Source: Phaffia rhodozyma
Taxonomy: Eukaryota > Basidiomycota > Tremellomycetes > Cystofilobasidiales > Mrakiaceae
Length of the DNA stretch: 37,974 bases
Direction of reading: 5' to 3'
Assembly: GCA_014706385.1 (NCBI GenBank)
Contig: JACGZH010000016.1
Coordinates: 1-37,974, forward strand
Positions 6,645 through 15,417 of this stretch are shown here, piece after piece (positions within the stretch are counted from its first letter, which is position 1; every line of letters starts with the position of its first letter). A program made the translations under genes and the position numbers. Below the pieces are notes generated by a model, which made no database searches, was not told where the DNA came from, and was given only the letters and a program-made list of their open reading frames with translations.

Positions 6645-6717
6645 TCCTCAATTGTCTAACGGCTATGATAACCGCCTCTCACGCGGTAGGCCCGGGTTCG
6701 ACTCCCGGTTGGGGGAT
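6645..6717 (+). tRNA. trnE-CUC: tRNA-Glu(CTC)
   Basis: Glutamate tRNA reading GAG. Acceptor TCCTCAA/TTGGGGA; anticodon stem ACCGC/GCGGT; anticodon CTC at 6678-6680 in loop CTCTCAC; T arm CCGGG/CCCGG. No intron. This copy has one extra G in the 3' acceptor strand. T4 stop at 6723-6726. Confidence 0.92.
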
Positions 6718-6935
6718 CTCTCTTTTGGTCTTTTCTTTTGCTCTCGTTTCTTTTTTTTCTTTTTTCCTTGTCCTTCTTTCCTTTCGTCTTGTTTTTGTAT
6801 GTCCGTTCTGACCACTGGTATCAGCGCTGGTGTGTGCCTGCGGGTACTGTGTGGTTGAATGCACGGTATGGGGTGCATGCACCGGCCAGCTGTCCAGCCA
6901 CCTGGCGAGCGGACAAGGCTGACATCCAAACCGAC

Positions 6936-7011
6936 TCTTGGATGGTCTAAACGGTTATGATTCCTTCCGCCTGTCACGCGGGAGACCGGGGTTCGACTCC
7001 CCGTCCGGGAG
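6936..7011 (+). tRNA. trnD-GUC: tRNA-Asp(GTC), copy with insertions
   Basis: Aspartate tRNA. Acceptor TCTTGGA/TCCGGGA, G73; anticodon stem TCCGC/GCGGG; anticodon GTC at 6973-6975; T arm CGGGG/CCCCG. Copies 2-4 are 72 nt; this copy has four extra bases, one in the D loop and three just before the anticodon stem. T5 stop at 7014-7018. Confidence 0.88.
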
Positions 7012-7388
7012 CACTTTTTGCCTTTTGCTCCTCTCTTTTGTACTTGCATTTGTACTTGCATTTGTACTTGCATTTGTACTTGCATTTGCATTTGCATCTG
7101 TTCTTTCCATTCTCTTTTGCTGTACAGCTGTATGGTTGTCTTGCTTTGTTGTGTTTGTCCGTCGACGGCCATCGATCGTTATCTTTTTTTCTTTGGTCTG
7201 TATGTCTCCTTCTTTTTCTCTTTCTTTTTCTTTTGCTCTCTTTGACGGCGCATGTTTGGCAGCACACGCTCCGAAAGACGCACCGAGCACAGCACAGCAC
7301 GCCGACACGTGTGCGCTGGGCAGACCAACTGGCTGGATGGCTGTTGAGCACAGGCTATGGGCAGTCGATCGGCAGACCGAGACCATAC
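7012..7388. other. Gene-free spacer with 12-nt minisatellite
   Basis: No tRNA promoter boxes on either strand. It opens with the Asp terminator and contains four tandem copies of TTTGTACTTGCA at about 7038-7098, then T-rich and GC-rich sequence. The repeat number separates units 1-2 (four) from units 3-4 (two). Confidence 0.8.
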
Positions 7389-7471
7389 GCTGTCTTAATC
7401 AAGTGGTCTACGATGAGAGATTAGAAATCTCTTCCTCTTTGAGGGCGCAGGTTCGAATCCTGCAGACAGCT
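7389..7471 (+). tRNA. trnS-AGA: tRNA-Ser(AGA)
   Basis: Class II serine tRNA with anticodon AGA at 7423-7425 (inosine expected). Acceptor GCTGTCT/AGACAGC perfect; anticodon stem AGAGA/TCTCT; variable arm CCTC-TTT-GAGG; T arm GCAGG/CCTGC. No intron. T4 stop at 7475-7478. Same in all copies. Confidence 0.95.
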
Positions 7472-7696
7472 TTCTTTTGCACCCTGTACTTTGCCACCGT
7501 GGCCTTTGCTCTTTTTGCTTTTTTTTTTCTCCTTCTTCTTCTCTTCTATGCCTTTGCCTATGTGTGTCTATGGTTGTCGTTCATGTATGCATAGTACGCA
7601 CACACCGGGCAGCCAGCCCCCCAAAAAAAAAGACGGCCACACCATCGAAGCCATCCTCACTGACACACAGAGCGAGGACCGGAAAAAAAAAAGGGA

Positions 7697-7782
7697 TGCC
7701 GTCAGCCTGAATCGAACAGGCGACCTTATGATTGCGGACAGATGTCTTCAGTCATACGCTCCACCAATTGAGCTATGACGGC
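7697..7782 (-). tRNA. trnF-GAA: tRNA-Phe(GAA), 13-nt intron
   Basis: Phenylalanine tRNA. Acceptor GCCGTCA/TGACGGC perfect, A73; D arm GCTC/GAGC; anticodon stem TATGA/TCATA; anticodon GAA at 7747-7749; intron 7733-7745 after G37. The A10 run at 7683-7692 is the stop on this strand. Confidence 0.95.
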
Positions 7783-7977
7783 CGGTGACAGTCAGCGCCG
7801 TCCATCAGGCCATGGCCCGTCTGGGTGGCTGTCGGGCCGTCGGACCACTCAGCTGGCACTCACTCGGTCGGTCTCAGCCGGGTCGGTGTGTGTGCTGACG
7901 CGGCAGGCAAAACATGCTGGGCACTGACCGTCAGCGTGTGCTGTCTGAGTGCTCGGACACAGCAGGCGACCATCCCA

Positions 7978-8050
7978 TGCCCTGTAGCTCAGTTGGTAGA
8001 GCGTGGAGCTGTTAACTCCAAGGTCTACGGTTCGAGCCCGTACGGGGCAG
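7978..8050 (+). tRNA. trnN-GUU: tRNA-Asn(GTT)
   Basis: Asparagine tRNA. Acceptor TGCCCTG/CGGGGCA, G73; D arm GCTC/GAGC; anticodon stem TGGAG/CTCCA; anticodon GTT at 8011-8013; T arm TACGG/CCGTA. No intron. T5 stop at 8053-8057. Same in all copies. Confidence 0.95.
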
Positions 8051-8213
8051 TCTTTTTGTCGTCTTTTTGTCTCCTCATTTTTTTTCCCTCTCCCTTTCCT
8101 GTGCAGTACTTCCCCTCTCGTCTTCTGCCGTCCATGAGGTGTGCGTGTTCTTGGTATGTTCTTGCGATGGACATCATCCATCTTCCACCAGCATGCTCGG
8201 CCGGCAAGAAAAA

Positions 8214-8286
8214 AGGAGTCACCCGGGATTGAACCAGGGACCTGCTGGGTTGCAACCAGCCGCAACTACCGCTGTGCTATAACTCC
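8214..8286 (-). tRNA. trnC-GCA: tRNA-Cys(GCA)
   Basis: Cysteine tRNA with T73, the cysteine identity base. Acceptor GGAGTTA/TGACTCC; anticodon stem GCTGG/CCAGC; anticodon GCA at 8251-8253; T arm CCTGG/CCGGG. No intron. A-run 8209-8214 marks the stop. Same in all copies. Confidence 0.95.
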
Positions 8287-8554
8287 GTATGAGGCTGCCG
8301 CGCCATCGGACAGATCATCCACAGGCACGCTTGCACACATGCACACAGCACAGTGGCAGCCGCTTTGTCGTCCTGCGATCGAGTAGTGGCAGCTGTGGAC
8401 GCAACATCGCCCGGTGCGACCAGGCCGGCGTCACAGATGCTGCATCTGCACAGAGAAAACAAAAGGAACAAAGGAGCAGAAAAAAGAACAAGAAAAAAGA
8501 GCAAGAAAAAAGAGCAAGAAAAAAGAGCAAAAAGAACAAAAAGAACAAAAAGAG

Positions 8555-8627
8555 TAGTCGCACCCAGAGTCGAACTGGGGTCGTGAGTGTGTTAGACTCA
8601 AGTGATAACCGGTACAACCATGCAACT
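8555..8627 (-). tRNA. trnV-AAC: tRNA-Val(AAC), altered copy
   Basis: Valine tRNA with anticodon AAC at 8591-8593. Acceptor AGTTGCA/TGCGACT, A73; anticodon stem TGAGT/ACTCA; T arm CCCAG/CTGGG. This copy has a substitution and one extra base in the D arm compared with copies 3-4. A5 stop at 8547-8551. Preceded on the plus strand by an A-rich AAGAGC repeat. Confidence 0.9.
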
Positions 8628-8819
8628 CTGATGACTGCCGGTCTCTGCCCAGTATCCTACTCATCGACCAGGCACCGCTCGCTCCGCCGTCTGCCCGCCC
8701 GCCCGCTGTGTGTCCATCGGTCGGCCGGCCCATCAGCCCGATCGTGCGACACCGGGACCATGCCTGCCGACAAGCTGGCCCTCAGACGAGGCAGCCCGGG
8801 GAGAAAACAAAAAGGATCG

Positions 8820-8892
8820 TTCCCCATCCGGGAGTCGAACCCGGGTCCTCAGCGTGAAAAGCTGATATCGTAAACCGTTTGACCAATGAGGA
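8820..8892 (-). tRNA. trnE-UUC: tRNA-Glu(TTC)
   Basis: Glutamate tRNA reading GAA. Acceptor TCCTCAT/ATGGGGA, A73; D stem GTC/GAT; anticodon stem TCAGC/GCTGA; anticodon TTC at 8856-8858; T arm CCGGG/CCCGG. No intron. A5 stop at 8809-8813. Same in all copies. Confidence 0.95.
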
Positions 8893-9033
8893 CTAGTACA
8901 AGCACGCCGAATCGGTCGAGTCGTCTGCAGTCGTCTGCAAGTCGTGCGCAGTCGTGTGCAGCCTGCTCCGTCGTGCGGTAGGCTGTGAGCGGGTGGCCGC
9001 CGGTCAGCATGCTTCCGACCGGACGGCAAAAAG

Positions 9034-9106
9034 TGGACCCAGCAGGGATTGAACCCGCGGCCTTTCGCATGCAAAGCGAATGTGATACCACTACAACCAT
9101 AAGCCC
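9034..9106 (-). tRNA. trnA-UGC: tRNA-Ala(TGC)
   Basis: Alanine tRNA with G3-T70 in the acceptor GGGCTTA/TGGGTCC and A73. Anticodon stem TTCGC/GCGAA, anticodon TGC at 9071-9073, T arm GCGGG/CCTGC. No intron. One extra A in the D arm of this copy. A5 stop at 9028-9032. Confidence 0.92.
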
Positions 9107-9245
9107 GTGTGGGATGGAGGCGTGGTGTGTCGGCCGGTGGGGCGAAGTGCGGTGAGGTGCGGCGAGGTGAGGTCTGGTATGATGCTATCAGAAACAGAGT
9201 CTTGGTTGCAAAACCACACGGAACCTCTCGGCGGGGGGCAAAAGA

Positions 9246-9326
9246 TGAACAGAGGGGGATTCGAACCCCGCATCTTGCGATATCAGAACTTGAGTCTGAC
9301 GCCTTAGACCGCTCGGCCATCTGTCC
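9246..9326 (-). tRNA. trnL-CAA: tRNA-Leu(CAA)
   Basis: Class II leucine tRNA. Acceptor GGACAGA/TCTGTTC, A73; A box TGGCCGAGCGG; anticodon stem TCAGA/TCTGA; anticodon CAA at 9290-9292; variable arm about 13 nt; T arm GGGGG/CCCCC. No intron, unlike the other two leucine genes. This copy lacks one base of the T stem. A4 stop at 9240-9243. Confidence 0.92.
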
Positions 9327-9415
9327 GGATGGGGTGCGTGAGGTGTGTGTGGGTGCGGGAGTGTGCGGGAGTGTGGGCCGGGTAGAGCGAGTGCACCCTG
9401 CCCGGGCACACACAC

Positions 9416-9503
9416 GCCCCGTTGGCAGAATGGTAACGCGTCTCCTTCCTACTGTCTGGTGAGAGAGGTGAAGATTCTGGGTTCAAATCCCCAGGCGGGG
9501 GTT
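9416..9503 (+). tRNA. trnR-CCU: tRNA-Arg(CCT), 14-nt intron
   Basis: Arginine tRNA for AGG. The acceptor GCCCCGT/GCGGGGT has a G1-T72 wobble, as in animal Arg(CCT). Anticodon stem TCTCC/GGTGA with one T-T mismatch; anticodon CCT at 9448-9450; intron 9452-9465; variable loop AGATT; T arm CTGGG/CCCAG. The D stem is weak. An extra A (T loop) and an extra G (acceptor) distinguish this copy. T6 stop at 9508-9513. The least certain assignment in the unit. Confidence 0.75.
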
Positions 9504-9519
9504 TCTCTTTTTTGCGGCG

Positions 9520-9660
9520 GGCGTGGTTGGGGGTGTGGTTGGGGCGTGGTTGGGGTGTGAGTGGGGCGTGGTTGGGGTGTGAGTGGGGTGTGAGTGGGGT
9601 GTGAGTGAGAATGTGAGTGAGAAGGTGGGTGAGAATGTGGGTGTACACGTGAGACGCTTG
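9520..9660. repeat. G/T-rich tract at unit boundary
   Basis: Tandem variants of GGGGTGTGAGT and GGGGCGTGGTT make a G-rich top strand between Arg(CCT) and the next Gly(TCC). It recurs near 19190-19310 and 28795-28920, and the window opens inside it. Several G-runs of four could form quadruplexes. I use it only as a convenient unit boundary. Confidence 0.8.
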
Positions 9661-9735
9661 GTATGCTGGCGGGCTGTAGAGTGTGGACTGTATGCGCAGG
9701 GTATAGGACTGATGTATGTGGACCCTCCCATCAAC

Positions 9736-9807
9736 GGGATGTTCGTATAATGGTTAGTATTCCAGATTTCCATTCTGGAGACAGGTGTTCGATTCACCTA
9801 CATCTCA
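9736..9807 (+). tRNA. trnG-UCC: tRNA-Gly(TCC)
   Basis: Second copy, 72 nt. It has G at position 22 where the others have T, giving a T13-G22 wobble and a better D stem. Otherwise as copies 3-4. Confidence 0.93.
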
Positions 9808-9975
9808 TTTTTGTCATTTTTTTTTGTGCGCGTGGCGGGGGCGGAGGCGGTGGCAGTACAAGACACTGTGCGGACGGCGGCAAGACTCTGAGGCACACGA
9901 CCGGGGCGTGGGAGGGGCTAGTTGGGGTGGCGGCGTTGGTGTCTAGGGGTACGGGCCGGGCTGGGGACTATAACC

Positions 9976-10070
9976 GCCCTGTTAGCCTCAATCGGTAGAG
10001 CGTCAGACTCTTACCCAGTCTCTTGACAGTTGGCATCTGAAGGCTGGGGGTTCGACCCCCCCATGGGGCT
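9976..10070 (+). tRNA. trnK-CUU: tRNA-Lys(CTT), 21-nt intron
   Basis: Second copy; intron 10014-10034. One extra C in the D stem (GCCTC instead of GCTC) disturbs the A box. Confidence 0.9.
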
Positions 10071-10289
10071 AGCTTCGTTTTTGTGTGTCGGTGTGATTTT
10101 TTGTTTCTGTTTCTGTTTCTGTTTTCGTTCTTTGTGTTTTTGTTTGCTGGCTTGGTGTGCGCTTGGTGGGGCCGTCGACGGTGGAAGGGTGCATGGAGGG
10201 TTGAACAGAGGTGAGAGGTGGGTCGGCTGGTGGGTCGCGCGGGCATGTCTGACGATCTGGGCTGGTAGCACGGACAGACAGACACACAC

Positions 10290-10362
10290 GGGGATTTAGC
10301 TCAGTTGGCAGAGCGCAATCTTAGCATGGTTGAGGTCGTGAGTTCGATTCTTACAATCTCCA
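10290..10362 (+). tRNA. trnA-AGC: tRNA-Ala(AGC)
   Basis: Second copy, identical to copy 1; G3-T70 present. Confidence 0.95.
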
Positions 10363-10576
10363 CTTTTTTGTGTCGTTTTTGTGTGTTTTTTTGTGTTTTT
10401 TGGTAGTCTTTTTTTTTTTTCCGCCCGCTGCTGCCTTTTTTGCACTCTCTTCTTTCGCTCTGCTCCTCTCGGTCATGCTCCGTCCTGCCCACCACATCAC
10501 ACACCATGTGGTTGCAACCGAGACAGGCCGGCTGCTGCGAGCACACTGGCCGACCGGCCGGACAGGCCTTCATCCA

Positions 10577-10669
10577 GGTGAGGTGGCCGAGTGGTCTAAG
10601 GCGCTGTGTTAAGGCTCTTTCTATGCCCCGCAGTCAGTAATGGCGCGAGTTCGAATCTCGCCCTCATCA
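10577..10669 (+). tRNA. trnL-AAG: tRNA-Leu(AAG), 13-nt intron
   Basis: Second copy, identical to copy 1; intron 10615-10627. Confidence 0.93.
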
Positions 10670-10840
10670 CTTTTTGTCCGGCCGGCACGGGCCGTGCCTC
10701 TCGGGTCTGCCTGGCCGGGCTGTGCTCTCAGGTGCGGTGCCATGGTAGTATGATGCCACGTTGCAACACTGCCACACCCCCTTGCTGTCTGCCGGTCCGT
10801 TTTGGACTGTGGACTGAATGAACAGACCGTACAGCATCCA

Positions 10841-10911
10841 ACAGCTGTGGTGAAATGGTATCATTGGTGCTTGCCATGCACTAGGCCGGGGTTCGATTCC
10901 CCGCGGTTGTA
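10841..10911 (+). tRNA. trnG-GCC: tRNA-Gly(GCC)
   Basis: Second copy, 71 nt, with an intact T arm CGGGG/CCCCG; this is the form shared by copies 2-4. Confidence 0.94.
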
Positions 10912-11102
10912 TCCTTTTTTTTTCTCGTCCCACACACCGATCGGCTCTGTGCTGGCGGGTGCACATCTGCCGATCGTCCGTGTTCGGTCTCGCCGGCTGG
11001 TGCGATGATGGTGTGTGCTGCCGTTCGGACGAGCAGTGCGTCTGTGCCGACACAGGGGCAGGACACGAAGGACGTACCGACGCGCTCGGTGGACACCAAC
11101 CG

Positions 11103-11176
11103 TCCTTCTTAGCTCAGTTGGTAGAGCGCGACACTAGTAATGTCGAGGGTCAGTCGTTCAAATCGGCTAGCAGGAA
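11103..11176 (+). tRNA. trnT-AGU: tRNA-Thr(AGT)
   Basis: Second copy with one extra G in the variable loop. The T5 x C68 acceptor mismatch is kept. Confidence 0.88.
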
Positions 11177-11375
11177 CATTCTTCTTTTTTTTTATTCTCC
11201 GTTCATTTCCGTTCATTTCTTCTTCTTCTTTTTCTGTTGTATCCTTCCCTGTCGCCCCGGCGGGCGTCTGGTCGACGCGTGCTCGTTAGGGTTCCGCACA
11301 AAGCACAGCACCACACCACACCACACACCACAAACGACACCACAAACAACACCACAAACGCAGGGAAAGCATGCT

Positions 11376-11476
11376 GGTGAAGTGGCCGAGTGGTCTAAGG
11401 CGCTGTGTTTAGGTCTCTCTCTTCCGAGTCCAGGACCGCAGTCAGTAATGCGCGAGTTCAAATCTCGTCTTCATCA
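11376..11476 (+). tRNA. trnL-UAG: tRNA-Leu(TAG), 22-nt intron
   Basis: Second copy. The intron (11414-11435) is three bases longer than in the other copies and one G is missing from the variable arm. Confidence 0.9.
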
Positions 11477-11511
11477 TTCCTTTTGGTCCCGGCCGGGGGG
11501 GCAGGGCAGCT

Positions 11512-11593
11512 GGGGATTTAGGCTAGTTGGTAAACTGGACGCTTCGCACTGTCGATCATGTGTCATTCCTGGGTTCGATTCCCGGAGTCTCCA
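11512..11593 (+). tRNA. trnA-CGC: tRNA-Ala(CGC), 10-nt intron
   Basis: Second copy, identical to copy 1; intron 11549-11558. Confidence 0.88.
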
Positions 11594-11751
11594 TCTCTTT
11601 TTGGTGTGTTTCGGTGTGTTTTGTTTTAATCTTGGCGTATTTGATTTCGTTGCATTTCATATGGCATGTTGTGTGTCGTGTTCTGTGTGTCTTCTCTTGG
11701 TCTGCTGCCCACCGGCTTGTGCTCACCGCTCACCGAGCGGCGTCCATCCAA

Positions 11752-11861
11752 GGCCGTTTGGCGGAGTGGTCTAACGCGGTAGCCTCGAACGAGTCCCCTC
11801 TGTGGGACGACGCGACAGCTACTCTTCTCTGAAGGCGTAGGTTCAAATCCTACAGCGGTCG
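11752..11861 (+). tRNA. trnS-CGA: tRNA-Ser(CGA), 27-nt intron
   Basis: Second copy, 110 nt with an intact T stem GTAGG/CCTAC; intron 11790-11816. Confidence 0.94.
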
Positions 11862-12003
11862 TCCTTTCTCTTTTTCTTTTTGCCCACTTCCGTTCTCTCT
11901 GCCTTCTGTCGCGTCGATCCTTCCTTGCTGTCTGTGTTTGCTGTCTCCGCATGCTCACACCCCGCCAGGCAGAGAGACAGACGGGCTGACGGGCTGCCAT
12001 CGT

Positions 12004-12098
12004 GCGTGATTGGTGTAGTGGTATCACGCCAAGTTTGGGCACACTTTCTGCCGTGGCACATCTCTTGGAGGTCTTCGGTTCAATCCCGGAATCGCGCC
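12004..12098 (+). tRNA. trnP-UGG: tRNA-Pro(TGG), 23-nt intron
   Basis: Second copy with an intact acceptor GCGTGAT/ATCGCGC. The intron 12040-12062 has one extra G. Confidence 0.93.
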
Positions 12099-12627
12099 TT
12101 TTTGTTCGGCCCGTCTGGGCGGGTGGCGTGGTCGGTGTAGGGTTACTTGCTGTGTCAGTTGCTGTGTTACTTGCTGTGCTACTCATAGGATTACCCGCCA
12201 CATAGCGTCCGCTGTTACCCTATGCTGTGTACTCTTTTTTTTTTTCTTTTTTCTTTTTCCTCTCCCGTTTTTTCTTTGTCCTTTTTCTTTCCTTCCTCTT
12301 TTTTCCTCTTTTTTCCTTCTTTTTTCCCTTCTTTTTCCCCCTCTTTTTCCCCTCTTTTCCCTTCTTTTCCCTTCTTTTCCTTCCTCTTTTCCTTTTTTCT
12401 TCTTCTTTTTTCTCTTTCTATTTTTTCTTTCTTCTTTTTTCTTCTTTTTTTTCTGTCAACGATAGATGCATCAATATAGAAAGAGAAAAAGACATATGGC
12501 AGAAAGACAACAGCATAACAATGGCAACACAGTAAAAACATAGCGAGAACACAACGAGAACACAACCATGCAATGCAATGCACCAGCAACACAGTGTCAA
12601 CACAACAGAAAGACCAAAACAAAAGAA
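12099..12627. other. Gene-free spacer with homopyrimidine tract
   Basis: No tRNA signals. It holds short GTGTTACTTGCT-like repeats, then a 223-nt unbroken pyrimidine tract (12232-12454), then A-rich sequence before Arg(ACG). Confidence 0.8.
12232..12454. repeat. Homopyrimidine tract, 223 nt
   Basis: Uninterrupted T/C run of TTTTCC-type repeats. The same tract is 205 nt in unit 3 and 138 nt in unit 4, so its length is unstable. Such tracts can form triplex DNA; any role here is inference. Confidence 0.9.
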
Positions 12628-12783
12628 GGCAAAGATCCTCGTAGTCAGACGCCTTACCGCTGGGCCACTCGGCCAGAGCGAATGGGTGGTGGGACCACTA
12701 GACCAAGACGGGGTTCGAACCCGCGATTTCCTGATGCATACAAGCTGGCAGCCGGCCATGACGACCGTTCCACCATCTTTGCC
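12628..12783 (-). tRNA. trnR-ACG: Permuted tRNA-Arg(ACG) gene
   Basis: Second copy, identical over all 156 nt to copy 1. The 3' half is at 12700-12735, the linker at 12675-12699 and the 5' half at 12639-12674; leader and trailer ends remain complementary over 9 bases. Confidence 0.88.
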
Positions 12784-12969
12784 TTTAGCTTTCGTCTGGT
12801 TGTGTGGATGTATGGCCAAGTGGATGTGTGGGCGTTGGCTCTGCTAGGGTTATCCGAGGCGGTGGGCGTCCGGCCGATCCGTCCGATCGCCCATCGGATA
12901 TCGGACGGTCGGACGTCGGACGTCGAGCCCCGGAGTACGGAGCCCGGCGGAGAAAAGGCCGTGTCGATC

Positions 12970-13053
12970 GGTCGCCTGGTCTAGTGGTATGACGCTTGCT
13001 TCACATCTCACCCGGTGCGCAATAGGTCGCCAGTTCGATCCTGGCGGTGACCA
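12970..13053 (+). tRNA. trnV-CAC: tRNA-Val(CAC), 12-nt intron
   Basis: Second copy, identical to copy 1; intron 13006-13017. Confidence 0.9.
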
Positions 13054-13274
13054 TGACGTCTTTTTGCCCTCAGCACACGGCCACGATGGGACAGACCGAG
13101 AGAAGCCATCGCAAGATAAGATGCATGATAAGATACACAGCCAGCCGACAGAGATGGCAGATAAGATCGACAGACACGATCGATCGGCAAGAAAGAAAGA
13201 AGATAAGATGGCGATAAAGACAAAAGACAAAAGACAAAAGATACAAGATAAAAGCCAGGTCGGCAAAAAGACAA

Positions 13275-13376
13275 GGCGGCGATCCCGGGATTGAACCGAG
13301 GACCTCCGTCAGACACGGTGTTTCATGCGAGCCAGCAAAGCCCGAAGACGGCGTGATACCACTACACCAATCCCGC
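13275..13376 (-). tRNA. trnP-CGG: tRNA-Pro(CGG), 29-nt intron
   Basis: Second copy with a clean anticodon stem CCGTC/GACGG. There is one extra base in the intron (13312-13340) and one in the 3' acceptor strand, which worsens the acceptor pairing. Confidence 0.85.
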
Positions 13377-13454
13377 CAGTGATCGCACAGGCCTGGCCGG
13401 TCAGTTTGTCGGTCTCCAGCCGGCCGTCCGTCCGTCCGTCCGGGAGGCAAAAGA

Positions 13455-13552
13455 TACTCCATATGAGGTTCGAACTCATGATCCTTGTTAAGCACTAGAG
13501 GCACGGACGGCAACCTATAAGAACAATGCGATAACCACTTCGCCAATGGAGT
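13455..13552 (-). tRNA. trnI-UAU: tRNA-Ile(TAT), 25-nt intron
   Basis: Second copy, identical to copy 1; intron 13491-13515. Confidence 0.95.
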
Positions 13553-13714
13553 AAAGGTAAGCGTCGGTGGAAAAAGACGAGACAGGACGAGACAGGACGA
13601 GACAGGACGAGAGAAGGCCGCACCGGACGGCACACGCCAGACCGGGCCGAGTCCGACAGAAGACGGCACAGGCGGCAGGAGGAAGGACGGGAAAAAGAGG
13701 GCAAAAAAAAGGAA

Positions 13715-13797
13715 AGGTCCTACTCAGATTCGAACTGGGGATTCGAGAAGGTGAGTCAATCAGAATCTCGCGTGATAACCAACTTCACCATAGAACC
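13715..13797 (-). tRNA. trnQ-CUG: tRNA-Gln(CTG), 10-nt intron
   Basis: Second copy, identical to copy 1; intron 13750-13759. Confidence 0.92.
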
Positions 13798-13990
13798 GGT
13801 CGTTGTCGGCCTATTGCCCTCGCGAGTCTCGTTCCGGCGGTGTGTCCGCTGGCAAGGGTCCGTCGGCGCGTGTCCGCTGGCAGGTGTGCTTACAATCGCT
13901 GGCCGACCTGTCCGCCCGCCGCACGTGGCCCGGCCGGCATGACACGCACGGCCGACCCGATACACACAGCGGACATCGGAGCAAAAAGCA

Positions 13991-14063
13991 AGCCCAAACG
14001 CGGATTTGAACCACGGACCTCACCGTTACGAGCGGCGCACTATAACCACTTAGCTATTCGGGC
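13991..14063 (-). tRNA. trnT-CGU: tRNA-Thr(CGT)
   Basis: Second copy, identical to copy 1. Confidence 0.93.
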
Positions 14064-14214
14064 CTGGTGCCCGTCGCCCGGTCGTGTTGTCTCTAACGGT
14101 GTTGGTGTGTCGATGTGTTGGTGTACCGGTGTGGTCAGGACCCGGCCCACACCGTCCGCTCGGCCAGACGTAGCCCATCGAGGTCGACCGCCGGGGCGGC
14201 TGGGCAGTCAACGT

Positions 14215-14301
14215 GCCTGGGTAGTTTAGTGGTAAAACGTAGGTCTCATACCGTCACCCGAGTGTGATCCTCAGCCGCGAGTTCGATTCTCGCTCTGGGC
14301 A
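14215..14301 (+). tRNA. trnM-CAU: Elongator tRNA-Met(CAT), 16-nt intron
   Basis: Second copy, identical to copy 1; intron 14251-14266. Confidence 0.85.
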
Positions 14302-14550
14302 ACCCTTTTTTTTCCTCTTTTGCTGTGTTTCCCATCCTTCCTGATGGTTGGTGGGCGGGCCGGGCTGGGCCAGGCGGAGGTGCGGTCGGATCCGGCCGTC
14401 AGATGGGCTGAGCATGACGGCAGTGGAAGTGGAAGTGGCGGCGGTGGCGGTGGCGGTGGCGTCGGCAGTGCTGATGACGACGACGACTGCTGCTGCGCAG
14501 AGTCCGCTTGGACGAGAATCTATCCGGACAAACGGTGCTGGCACCATACC

Positions 14551-14637
14551 CGCCGCTTAGCTCATCTGGAAGAGCGTTGGTTTGTAAAGGATACACTTGT
14601 TCACCGAAGGCACTCGGTTCGATCCCGAGAGCGGCGA
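14551..14637 (+). tRNA. trnY-GUA: tRNA-Tyr(GTA), 14-nt intron
   Basis: Second copy, identical to copy 1; intron 14588-14601. Confidence 0.94.
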
Positions 14638-14858
14638 TCTTGTTTTTTGCCTTTTGCTTTTTGTTCTTTTTTGTTCTTTTTTTTCTGCCTTGTGGCTGCT
14701 TCCTCTTTGACTGCTAGGGTTCCTGCCTTCGGTCCAGTCCGGTCGCTCTCACGCAGCATGCGCACTGTCTCGGCCAGACGGGCGATGCGACCGATGACGT
14801 TCTCCCAGCTGCTGCTGCCGATGTAGTGGTCACCGGGGCAGGGCAAGCGATCATATCT

Positions 14859-14960
14859 GGCCGATTGGTGTAGTGGCTATCACAGCAGTTTTCGGTACTC
14901 GTCGTCCGCAAGGTCGTCTTCGCTCGCTGCTGGTCGTCGGTTCGATCCCGACATCGGTCT
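14859..14960 (+). tRNA. trnR-UCG: tRNA-Arg(TCG), 29-nt intron
   Basis: Second copy. The intron 14896-14924 is three bases longer through a duplicated GTC; the exons match copy 1. Confidence 0.8.
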
Positions 14961-15186
14961 AAATGTTCACTTTTTGTGTCCCCCTTTCTTTTTTGCCCTC
15001 TTTTTTGCCCTCCTTTTTGCCCTTCTTTTTCTCTGCACGCTCTCTCTGCACTCTGTTTCTATCGGCCGTTGTGTGGGTCACTGTCTGTCCGACCGGTCTG
15101 GCCTGTGTGCGCGTGTCCACCACGGTCGAGCCAGGTCGACACAGCTCCCTGTGGTGGGGCAGGCAGACGGGCGGGAAAACAAAAAA

Positions 15187-15260
15187 AGACCCATACCCGA
15201 CTTGAACGGATGACCTCAAGATTTGGAATCTTGCGCTGCTACCAACTGAGCTAATGGGTC
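15187..15260 (-). tRNA. trnW-CCA: tRNA-Trp(CCA)
   Basis: Second copy, identical to copy 1. Confidence 0.93.
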
Positions 15261-15417
15261 GCTTGCCCGGGGCCTCCGTGCCCAGAGGGTATGTCGAGCG
15301 CCCGGCTGGCTGGCCGTACAGACGGTGGCACCATGCGGCCGGCTTGCAGGCCTCCAGCACGGACGGCCGGACGGGGGCCAGGGAAAAAACCGAGGGAAAA
15401 CGAGCAAAAAGACAATG

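Larger units (their letters stand above)
1..9601. repeat. tRNA-array tandem unit, copy 1
   Basis: First head-to-tail copy of the unit, holding 34 tRNA genes. The phase is arbitrary and simply follows the window start, which lies in a G/T-rich tract that recurs at 9602, 19270 and 28876. This copy carries the most small indels: 13 of its 34 tRNA genes differ from the other copies, mostly by 1-2 bases. It also has an aberrant purine/pyrimidine palindrome at 2615-2778. Confidence 0.97.

Noticed and set aside
9416..9503. Gly(TCC) or class II reading of Arg(CCT)
   Set aside because: Those need T37 or a long variable arm without a stem; the CCT reading gives A37, a 14-nt intron and a five-base variable loop.
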